Positions 36,382 to 47,275 of a DNA stretch of 64,000 bases are shown here, one piece after another (positions within the stretch are counted from its first letter, which is position 1; each line of letters opens with the position of its first letter). Source of the stretch: Turritopsis dohrnii (taxonomy: Eukaryota > Cnidaria > Hydrozoa > Anthoathecata > Oceaniidae). The stretch is taken from the NCBI GenBank assembly GCA_027922465.2, contig BQMF02000001.1, forward strand, positions 2,604,001 through 2,668,000, in the 5' to 3' direction. The translations under genes and the position numbers were made by a program. The notes beneath the pieces are model-generated. The model was not told the origin of the DNA, searched no databases, and was given only the letters and a program-made list of their open reading frames with translations.

Positions 36382-36480
36382 GTATTATTCCAACCTCGTT
36401 CCCAGGGCTTCTTGCCTTTTCTTGCCGTCATCCGTATACCAAAAAGGCAAGAAGCCCTGGGAACGAGGTTGGTATTATTC
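36382..36480. repeat. Palindromic MITE, copy at 36.4 kb, with target-site duplication
   Basis: The element spans 36391-36471, from CAACCTCGTTCCCAGGGCTT to AAGCCCTGGGAACGAGGTTG. The arms are nearly identical. GTATTATTC is repeated exactly at 36382-36390 and 36472-36480. This is the youngest-looking copy in the window. Confidence 0.9.
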
Positions 36481-37226
36481 CTGCCTCTAAATTGATTACA
36501 AATATGATAGAGCTCCAAAAGATTGTTTAACAAGACACTTTTAAATATTTTATAATTCTTTCTAGTTTCATCGATATTTCGTTTTTTTTTTTTGCTATTA
36601 TTTTTTGAACATAATTTACCAGGTTATCTCTTCCATTTTGCATTTTTTTTTGTCAAATCCTGTTTGATTTCATAGAATGTAGAAATTAATTAATCAAATA
36701 TTGATAAGTGATGTTGTAAACACGCCAAGAGAACTTCAAGCGAGATCATTGTTTTTAAATAAAGGGGGGTTTCCTAAGAAATTCCTGTCCTCTGCGATTG
36801 AGAGCATTGTTGCTATGATATAAATAATTTACACTCTTTATTGTGGGTCTATTTTGAGTTTAACTGGTGTGTGAGTGAAAGAAAACAAAAGATGGCTTAT
36901 TGAAATCCAAACTCTTATTCAACGCATTCTTTTTTTCGTTTTCAGATTTCACACAAAAAGATGTGGTGTTTTATTTGAGTTAATTATGCGCAAGGTTTCA
37001 TTATTGAGAAGCTGTTAGGAGAAAGACAGATTGAGGAAGCACGTTTTAAAAAAAAATTTACTTAGCAGAGATAAGCTCATGAAGTTTTATTCAATCAAAT
37101 TAGGCTTTTATAAGATCATATCCCAGGTGTGGTGAAGGAATCTTGGTGTTCAAAAGTGATCTTTGTTTTTGTTCTGGATATTTAATTTCAATAAGCAGAT
37201 GTAAAAGGAAAGAGCAGATCTAAAAA

Positions 37227-40200
37227 ATGATTCGTCAATTGTGGACCTTCGAGAAGTACGAAGATTGCGATTATAGCTTCGATGAGCTGTCATGTCTGAA
37301 AAACTTTATCGGCAGTCCACCACCTCCATACTCAGCTGAAGATTTACTACGCAATGAGCAAAGCCAGAAAAAGACTCCGGTGCACGAAAAGGATCGGAAA
37401 CTCTCGTACTGTGATGTGGGGCAGGAGATATATATTACAGTGAGTTGGTTTTCTTTTTTGTTTTTTTGATTAAATTTTTCCCTAAAACCGTCTCCAAGGT
37501 GTCAACAGATGATTAATTAATAAAAATCTAACACAAACATTTAACCTTCGCTCAGTAAAGAAGAAGTTAGGTGCAATTCCTTGTTTTTCTTATTTTAAAT
37601 GAGATTGGGTGAACTTTTGACGTGTTGAATTCAATCTAATAATCTGTATTTATGAGTTCCTAGACGAACTTCAAACAAAAAGAAGAACAAAGAAAAAAAA
37701 CAAAAGTGTCTAATCCGTAGGTCTAGTGAATCTAATAAGACAACGAAAAAGGGTCGGTGTTGATTGTTCCTTGTACAACAACACTAAATGAAAACAATTA
37801 TTAGCTACGGCAATTTATCAGAATATCTCTTGACTGTTTATGAAACCGGAAATAAATGCTGCAGCTGATTTTATTTTTGGACGTCCGAAAATCGGTGAAG
37901 CGGAAACATTATTTGCTTTTGATGATTTGAGTTTGATAATAACATAGATCTGATCTTTTAATCGTTTGTTGGTATCATTTGTTACTAAAAGTTGACTGTT
38001 AAGTCAAAATTCGTTGTGAAAACATAATCATATCGCTAAGAGATACTTCTCGTTTCCAAAAAAAATTGCAAGAATTTAAAATGCTCTTTTATATGAAAAT
38101 TTTTCTTTCACTGCACTGGTAATTTGAATTATATTTTGAATGAATTCTTGTTCTCCTGAAAGAAAGACATCTATCCTAAAAGAAATAAAACTTTCAGCTG
38201 CCGCAAAAAGTTTTATTAATTTTTTTTTTTTTGACATCACATATGAACGATTTAATATTTATATATGTCATTACTTTAATTAAAGCTTTCCATTAATCAA
38301 TTACACGAAAACCATGTGTTTTGATTCTTTGAACGATGAACGAGTTATTCGTTGATCAGCTGTCGTTGAAAATGAGCATGTGCTACGAAAGAAACACAGA
38401 AAAAATCTTTTAAAAGTTTGTTCGGAAAAACTAATATACCAACTGTTTAACATCTGTGTTAGAAATCAACGCCACGTGGCGCCATTCAAGCGCAAACAAA
38501 ACGCTTTATTTTTTATGAGAATCAGTAACATCTGACCTGAGGCTGAGGTTTGATATTTCTTGAGCCTTTTTCAGCCTGAATTGTTCTTATTTATAGAACT
38601 TTCCAGTAAAATAAAAAACAATATTTTTAGAAACACCTTTGCTATAAGTCTTGTTTCCATCTTGTCGATTCAAATAATTTGTAACGGAGCGTGGTAGTCA
38701 AACAAATATATATAAAAATGGTAGCCATTTGGTAGCTACTAGCCTGATATGAGCATTCAAAGTCGATCGAGCCAGACGGACGACAATTCTATGCGCATTT
38801 CGTTCGCAAGAAGGTTGACCCGTGGTCGACTATCAAGCGACAGCGTACGTACGCAGAAAAAAAAGAATGGTTTTGTAATCTCAACATTTAAAAAACCAAT
38901 CAAATGCTACTAAATATTTTAACTGTAGTAATATAGTATTATTATTTTTCTTCTGTTCAGTTTGGCAGCCATGTTTATTATTATTTTTTCATCATCTACA
39001 CTGGCTTCGTTCGTCCGCGAGTACAATATTTGCTGAGTGGGAGGTCGCGCCTGTACTGCCAGTAAATGTCGCAAACGCCAGTAGATGTCGCAAAATTCAA
39101 CAGTAAGTGTCGCAAAATCGCCAGTAAGTGTCGCTTGAATTGCGACACTTACTGGCAATTTTGCGACATTTACTGGCGATTACGACATTTACTGGCAGTA
39201 CAGCGCCATCATTAATATATATTGTGCATTAATTGTAGGTGAGAAAAGAAACACATATATATGTGTTTCATAAAATCACAAATAATATACTTCTAGACCG
39301 TTTACGGTAGCTTAAACGAACGGTTCTTATTTTAAAAGAAAAGTCAGGCTGAGGCTGTTTATAATTTATGGAACAATGATTTGAGCCTCAGGTTGTTCTT
39401 GTTTTGTTCCTTTTTTTTTGCCTAATCTGAGCCTAATCGTGTTCTCATAAAAAAGTGTTTTATAAGAAAAGGTGTGATGTTCTGATGAACTCACGAGAAT
39501 CAGAAAAAAACCCGAGAAAAATAGGATGCAATCAGAGGTTCTTTTGGAAGCTACAATCCTATTGATCATCAAAGTCTCAATTGCTATTGTTGTTGATTCT
39601 AAACTTTATATTGCTATTTCTCATAGTTTCAGCGGGTGTTTCGGTTATACAATACATATGAATTGACCAACTTCGTCCTAGTATTATTTACGCTTCTTCT
39701 GACATACTGGATGGTGGGGAAGAAAGCGCTAGCGAGAGAGGGTTGGTTAATCCAGACTTCTTATTTGTTGTCAAAAATGAAATAATTTGAAAAAAATTTG
39801 TTTTGTAAAACTAAAATTTAATGAGTTTTTTTTTTTCACAAAAAATGGAACAATTGAAGGTTTTATTCATTCTGGCGCTTTCGATCTTTACAAAGCTTGC
39901 CTCGTTTTGATTTTGGAATAATAATGAAGAGGCGACATCCACACACTGGAAAATTCGAGTCTCCTATATGTCCGCAATTTGGTATTTCAATCTAAGCACA
40001 TCTGAAATTGTGATTGGGGAAGCTTCATTGTAAACAAATCGCTTTGAAAATGAATAACACATGTTGAAAATAATAATAATAGTAAATAATTGAACCCCTG
40101 AAAGATTTATAATTATGATGAAATTTTATCACGGGGCTGAATTATAAATTAAACGCTTGACGCTAAATCATTAGTTGTTTACTGTGTTTTGTTTACAAGT

Positions 40201-41613
40201 AAACAGATTTTGTTGGTTTTTTTTAGATAAGGTCGGCGACAGTGACTTAAAAGCTTTTATATTTTTTCCTAGATTCATAAAAAACCGAACGAGGAATTGG
40301 GTATAACATTACTCAATGGAGATTCCTTTGATCCAAAATGGCCGACTGTTTTGGATATTCGAGCCGATTCACCTGCTGCTCGTTCCGTAAATACCCTCGA
40401 AATCGGTGATCAGATCAAAGAACTGTTTGGGATCCCCACACATACTCTTACTCATTCACAAATATTGGCGTTATTCTCGAAAGCCAGTGACCAGGTTAAC
40501 TTGGTAGTCAGGCGCGGTGTGGAGCCGTCTGATCGTTCATTTAAGTGGTATAAACACCCATTTTCTTCTGTCAAGCATACATTTGAAGAAATAGCGATCG
40601 ATAAGAAAGACTTCTATGAGGTAAATAGAGATTTGGATGAAGATCTCCATGATGCACATACTTTGCTATTTCAATCATTTAAAACAGATGACAATCATTT
40701 GAATAAGAAACACGAAAACCAGTTTTCCAAAATAGCTATTGGTATTCGTCACACACGGTCACTTTCGGCATCTGCCACGTGTAAGCGAAATTTTCTGACC
40801 CAGACCCCGAGACAAAGAAGACGAACTTTGGATCATACAGGCAGATTTGCTCCTGATTTATTTTTCCCCATTACTCACAAGAAAGGAGTGAGGTATATTG
40901 CAGACGAGATTGAGAAATTGTCAATATCCGAGAATTTACTGGCGGATAGTCGCTCTGACTCGCAAAGCAGTTTGAATTCCAGCCTTTCGTCTTCTTCATT
41001 TTCCAACACGTCAAGCGGAACAACACACGAGCAGGTAAGAAAAAAACATTACATTTCTCATCGAAATATGTCACGTCGATTTCAGTAAATGTAAACATTT
41101 TACACCTTTTTTTTTCTTTAGTGTTGTGTATCAAGGCCACGGTGGATGTCTCAAACATTGCCCAACCCTTCCATTTCTGAGCATACTCAAAAAAACTGCT
41201 GCTTTGAAAATGATCAACTTACTAATTCCTCTTTTAAAACCCCTGTTAATATTATACGGAACAGTTTTCGCAAGCGTAAAACCAAGAAAGACTTATCGAC
41301 TGAAAAAGACGATAACTTTGAGAAGAGTTCACAATTTCCTAACACCCTCCTGTTGACTGTATGGATCGCTGATCGCAAAAAGTTAGGTTTAAAACTGGAA
41401 GGTGGTAATGTCTCACCGTATGGAGACAGTAACATATTCGTCCAAGAAGTGAAGAAAATGGGTAGCGGCGAAAAAATATTTCAAGTTGGTGATGAAATTT
41501 TAGAAATCGATGGACAACCAATGAACAATGTGAACGTGAATGAAGCGAACCGCTTGATATCAAAATTGGAAGGAAATTATGTGGAATTTAAAATTTTCCG
41601 ACCAATACAATAA
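37227..41613 (+). CDS. Protein with two PDZ domains and a PPPPY motif
   Basis: Exons 37227-37439, 40273-41034 and 41122-41613 join in phase 0 to 488 aa. The ATG at 37227 has an in-frame TAA six bases upstream. Exon 1 encodes an acidic N-terminus with SPPPPYSAEDLL (near residue 30), a WW-domain ligand type. PDZ1 (about 72-152) has ELGITLLNG as its carboxylate-binding loop. PDZ2 (about 395-486) has KLGLKLEGG, then VGDEILEIDGQPM, and ends three residues before the stop. Between them lies a Ser-rich linker with basic patches. PDZ domains bind C-terminal tails of membrane proteins, so an adaptor at the cell cortex is likely. I could not match it to a named two-PDZ family. The first intron (2.8 kb) holds a foldback repeat. 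The gene is convergent with the lysophospholipase gene. Confidence 0.85.
39051..39203. repeat. Foldback element built from ~20-bp GCCAGTAAATGTCGCAAA units
   Basis: The left arm has four tandem variants of CCAGTAAATGTCGCAAAAT (39057 to about 39134). The right arm has three inverted variants. They meet at a TTGAATT centre near 39137, and the outermost bases CTGTACTGCCAGTAAATGTC match as an inverted pair. The whole unit lies in intron 1 of the PDZ gene and would form a long multi-register hairpin in RNA. No coding. The design resembles a miniature version of the TA elements with iterated subterminal motifs. Confidence 0.8.
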
Positions 41614-43902
41614 GTGTAGGATATTTTATTGCTGTGAAAACATTAATAGTTGGAAGTGCAGAAGCTTTAGTAATGAAGAAACGTAATATTTCCTGACCTT
41701 TTTGTATAATATTGTCGGATTGGAAAATAATCAACCGGCAACCGAGTGTCTATGCAGTTCAGAAACCTTATTATTTGTAGATTTTATTTTTTACATTTCA
41801 CACATATCTCAACCACTTCGAGGAACCAAATTTCTATGTCTATTTATCCCTGTCTGTGAATATCGACACTTTTCTTAATCAGCAAGCGAATTGCCAAGTG
41901 GTGAGGCTGGGTTTTGTGTCAACAACACAAAGTAACTGATAAGCGACAAGCCAAGCTGAAAATTAGTGAAGCTCCATTAACAACGAAATTTTTCGGCAGG
42001 AAAACTTTCCGATGAGATTTCCTCCCAAAAGTTTTTCTGTCCGAAAATTTTGGAGATTAAGGACTTATGTAAAAAGATGTCTTTGGTTGATTTGGGACCT
42101 GATAAGTAGTGGCATACTTTAAATATCCTGTCAAAGGCGGTCTTTTAGAAAAAGAAGAAGTGTCTCGCATCACGATGAGAGTTACCAGACGAATTAGGCT
42201 CTCAAAGCATTACAATATGATTCAGATGACAGAAGCAGTCGGTCGAAAGATTTCTGCAAAAAAACTGTTCTGTACTTGCATAGAAATCGTAAATCGTATT
42301 TCTATGGTACTTGTTTGAGAAAAATAGGAAAAAATTGCAAATCTCAAGTGAACTTCGTCGTAGAATATTTTTTATCATTTTACCAGACAAATGCAGAAGC
42401 AGCTATTTTGTGGAATACCTCCGGCAGAGAGTGGAAGGTTATGATGAAAATAAAAAGGTTGCATGACTGGTAAGATTTCTTTGAAACAAACTGGAATCTC
42501 GTCAAAACGTCTCGTCTCGCACTACCGGGATAAAAAGCTCCATATTATCAGCCCCTAAAAGAAATTCTCGATATTTGACTTCATTAATCCTGTTATTACA
42601 CCACACCCAGTTGATATCCAATCATTAAATCATACTTGTAACCTCGGGATTCATATCAACTGCCGTATTCAAAATGGTAATGGTGATATAATGAAGAAGT
42701 AGAATGTAAAACATTGGAGCGCTACTTAGAAAAAAAACAATTTTATATTGGAAGCATGGAAGATTTCAGTAGCAAGGTAACTATCTATTGGTAAGCAATA
42801 ATATGCTTCAATAAAGATCATCACTTGAGATGAAAAAAAAGACAACTGGTAGTTTTTGCGCTTTCCGCTTCAAGTTGAAAGTTTTGACAAAAATCCTACA
42901 ACTTTTCAACAATGTGTTAAGTGTTTCCAGGAATGCGTGACGCATTTCGAAGGAGTTATTGCTTCTTCACCAGGTAATTGTTAAATTCCTAACTCGAATT
43001 CATAAAAAGGTTCCAGCAGGCAGAGAAACCATCCATATGGTAGATCCCAAGATACAAATTTAAATTTAGGGTGGAAGATCGGGCGTGTTTGTAAGGACCA
43101 AATTAATTAAGATTTTGAATGAATTCTCTAATAGCAACGGAGAAGAAATTATCATCAGGATAGTTATTAAGAATTGTTTTCATTTGAACTGGCAGCTTAA
43201 AAGTTTTCAGGGCGTTACTCAGGGCGGCAAGAACTGCAGCATTACAGAATGACCGACAGACATACGGAGAAATGAAAGATCAGGTTCCTTGCAGCGCTGA
43301 CCAAAAACAAAAAAAGGCGATAGGGCGTATTAGAATTCGAGAAACGGGCGTTATTTGTCCAAAACAGGGTGTCATGGGTTGTTTATCATATGAATAGTCG
43401 ATAGAAAGTACCTCAATCTCGATAACAGAAATGAAAACATTTAAAAATAAAGTTTGGTCTTTTGATATTATAAAATACAAATATTTATTTACAAACAAAA
43501 TTACATTTTTAACAGTTTTTGTTCCATAAGGAATTTCCGCGATGAACCAGTGAAAATCTGTGAACAATGTAATATATCCGCGAAAGTTCAAAATGGCTAT
43601 GAATTATGAAACTTGTGTGGAGAGACAATTATTCTTGTTTCGTCTGCAGAAAGATACTATACCTGATGACGATATTTCTTTCGATCTTCTCAAATTCTCA
43701 CAAAGAAACAAAACAATTTACTACACTCCACTTTTGCCGACGAACTATTCACGTCACGCAACGTGCCGTTATTTCAAACATTGCTGCTGTTCGTTCGCTG
43801 GTAGAAGTGTCGCTTACGAAGTTGAGTTATGTCTTCCGACTATGTAAAGAAAAAGAACAAAACGTCAATCACAGAACAATAAACGTCAGCGCCAATATGA
43901 CG
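41614..43902. other. Convergent spacer between the PDZ gene and PNPLA6/7
   Basis: Contains the two 3' UTRs. AATAAA on the minus strand (TTTATT at 43486-43491 on plus) is a possible poly(A) signal for the lysophospholipase. One dispersed repeat copy is at 43.0 kb. Short frames at 42.1-42.5 kb show no domain. Confidence 0.5.
43007..43108 (+). repeat. Dispersed repeat, copy b (partner at 35.2 kb)
   Basis: GGTTCCAGCAGGCAGAGAAAC, here shortened at the centre, then GGTAGATCCCAAGATAC and TTTAAATTTAGGGTGGAAG match copy a at 35203. Confidence 0.75.
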
Positions 43903-46900
43903 TTACTTTGAATGACGTACCTCGTATCCTTGTTCTTCGTTACTCAAATAATCAGATTCAGGTATCATATCCTGATCTGACATTGCGCCCCTTGAATAGA
44001 TATTACGCCCGTCCTCTTGATCGGCCCCGCCGTCGTCATCATCCTCATCGGACCAATTCTCAAACAAAGGACGCCCTTTTTTGTTTGCACCATGTTGGGA
44101 TATCGTGACCGGTTGTTTGATTCTTGAAACAAGTTCTGCCAAATTAGTGAACGATGGGGCGCTATTTCCTCCCTAATAAAATTCAAGAAGACTGTTGATT
44201 CTCTGTTCTTTCGTGAGTAAGTGAAATCATTAATAGAACGTCCACGTCAACCAAACTTCGAAACTTACAACTGTGATGCGTTTTTGACTGGATTTGTCCG
44301 ACTGAGGCGACATGTCGTTGGGTAAGACGTTTCCTTGTAGTAAACTGTTAAAAACTGCTTTGCCATGGTGATAGCCTACCTCCTACAAAGAAATACGTGT
44401 CGCTGTTCATCATGTATGACAAAAATCGCAGAAGAAGAATAGAGCAGATTTTTGAAATGAACTTACCAGTATTTCATCAAAGCTTCCAAATTGCAGAGTT
44501 TTGAATCTAAAAATTCGTAAAATTTATATATTAACAGATAGACGTAAAGGCCACGTGTCAATATGTGGGCGTGAAACTTACCTGTCTATGGGTGGGCGTA
44601 TGTAGTGAGCATAGCCTCCTGTTTTCACTTCTTGCAGTTGCTTCACACATGAAACATAAGCTAAACGACTTTGTATTCCTGCCATATCTGGAATCTAAAA
44701 TTATAAATCATAAAATGGTTTGTGACATTTCCAAAGAACGCCCTCAGAACCATTAGAAAAACGCCATGATGTCATACCCTCACAGGCGCAGCGAACGGGT
44801 TGTATTTCTTCCATAACATCCACCAACCAGAGAGAGCGTCACCGAAATTCGTTAATTCAACTTCGTCGTGAGAACCGACATCGACAGCGATGATCGTCTT
44901 GACGCCAAGTGTCCTCATTATGTCGGCTAAAGAATTCGATGCTTAATTCAGATAACCTGATCCCTTTGGGCAAACTTGTTGAAAAAAAGTGCGAAGGAGT
45001 GCATTTCTATAGAAATATACACGCTATTTCAATCAAAATGCTCTTCATCGCAGTGACTTTTTGACTGGGATTCTAACTTCAAGGAAATGGAAGATTCGAC
45101 AAAAATCCGTCATGAAGATATCATCACCTGGTAAATTGTTGACATATCCACCGTCAAGTAACAAATGTCCGTCAGCCGGATCACACATCGGCGGTAAATA
45201 ACCGGACAGCGACATGCTAGCTCGGATGTAACGCCAAGCACAACCTGAAAAATGACGAAAAGATAGGAAATTAAAGATTATCAGAAATTCACATCACCAT
45301 TAGGAGTAGGGACATCTTTACAGACCTGTCTGGTGAATTTTCATGGTGGAATTTGAGATATCTGTTGTCACGCAAAAGTAGGGGAGAAGCATATCCTGAA
45401 AGAAGAAAACACAAAACGAGAGAGTAGATGATTTACGGAAATTTTGCATCCATCGAATTTGAGCGATCGATCACATTTTTGTGATAGACTGGCATTGTTT
45501 GTAGGATTTCTGTGCCCAAGAGCTTTCAACTGTGTCGTTAATTTTTTACCAAAGATACTTTAAGTGTTGGTCTTACTACATATATACATGCTTTATTCTT
45601 ATAAGAACCTTTTTATAAAAACACAAATGTCAGATTGAAACAAAGTGAACTACTTTTTGAGATTGCTGGTTCCTATGAGAACCAATGTGCGTCTCAAAAG
45701 CGATCACAAAAATGTGATCACTCGCTCAAATCCAAGAAATGGAAAACCGCCTTTAGATAAGCAGCCCAATGAAAGAATAGGACCAAAACCTCGATTTGAG
45801 TCTCCCCAAATGTTGATTCGATTTCGTAGTTAAAAGCTTTCCCTAAAGACATGATTAACACACAAAAAAACCAGCTATACAAACAAACAAGTAGAAAAAC
45901 TACAAGATAAACAAACAAACAAACTATAAGATAAACAACCTGTAAACAAGGATGTATAGGGATAAGTGATATCCAGCAATTTCTTCCACAACGAGGCCAT
46001 TTTCTAGACGCAAACATACAAACAAAATTCATCATTGAAGTTGACAGAAGAATTACAAACCTTTCGAAAAGCTTGTAAAAAAAGTAGGGCTGGAAAACAC
46101 GTAGCACGAGGGAAAAAATAATTTTTCTTGATCTTAAAGTACAATCTCATACGAAACATCACCGCCAGTACTTTACCATGCAAGCTTCTCTACATCGTTG
46201 TGTCGTTCGAACCACATTCCCATCCAGTGCGTAGATAGCTCCTACAAAAGCTCCCATGCTCGTGCCGCAAACCGAATCAATGGGGACACCTAATGCAAAG
46301 CAAAGCAAAGCATTCCACACACATATACGTCAAGCATTCCGAGAGTAGTTTTAACACAGTATACAGAACACTTACCAGCTTCGCTTAAAGCTTTTATAAT
46401 CCCCACATGTGAAATTCCTCTAAAAAAACAAACGAAGACCACGTGATAACGAAGAACACGTGATAATACCCTGCTCTGTTCTCTTAAAAGAAAGTTATAT
46501 TCAACAAAACACTACCTTGCGCCTCCACCTCCCAAGACCAAACCAATCGAAGTGCCGGTCAAAACTCTGGCTAATCGAGAAAAGTCGGATTGCCTGTAAA
46601 TTCAAAAGATAATTATAGTTGACTTCACCGACGAACTTTTCATATTTGCATGGAGAGGTTCATTCTTGTGACAATTACTCACTTTGAAGGTCCTTCGTAA
46701 TTTGGATCGTTAGCATACTAAAAAGTCAACAACACTCTCTTATTTTCATTGACTCCACGCTGAAAAATACGGAGACCTAGTTTGCAGAAATTCAAAGCAC
46801 CTACCCTAGATGAAAGCAATCTTCGACGAAATATTTTTCGAGGACATCGTACCTGAACAAGTACAAAATACTTTACTTCTCATATCATATGGGTTTATAG

Positions 46901-47239
46901 AAAACATAATTCCAAAAATTCTGAATTGGAAAATCAGATCGGAAGGGAAATCCGATTAAAAGAAAAGGAGAAACAGCTTGAGTTTAACGTTGGCCAAATG
47001 AACTAATAAACGTGTGTCTTTTAGATGTCTTACGTGATGGTGTGTGGATATCCATTGACGGGCGTTCAACCAATCAATAGTACCGGATGGTTTGTCGAAC
47101 GTATCTTCATCGTACAACAAAATCAAATCTTTTTGCGCCCGTACTGACGTCATACTTTCAAGTTGCGCCTCCAGCTGTAAACAAGGGAACGGTGATTGAG
47201 CATGACGTAATAGAATAACAAACTCGGAAAGAGGGACGA

Positions 47240-47275
<36 letters not shown>

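Larger units (their letters stand above)
30168..37226. other. Repeat-rich spacer between RPL39 and the PDZ gene
   Basis: After the L39 poly(A) signal this stretch holds two adjacent TA-flanked elements, a decayed LINE, a segment duplicated at 43.0 kb and three palindromic MITE copies or halves. Around 34.2-36.2 kb the minus strand has broken reading frames (for example near 36180-35950) that look once-coding but cannot be assigned. No intact gene. Confidence 0.55.

Noticed and set aside
42109..42473. Two overlapping plus-strand frames downstream of the PDZ gene
   Set aside because: Basic composition faintly resembles a transposase helix region, but there is no motif, so I do not call it.
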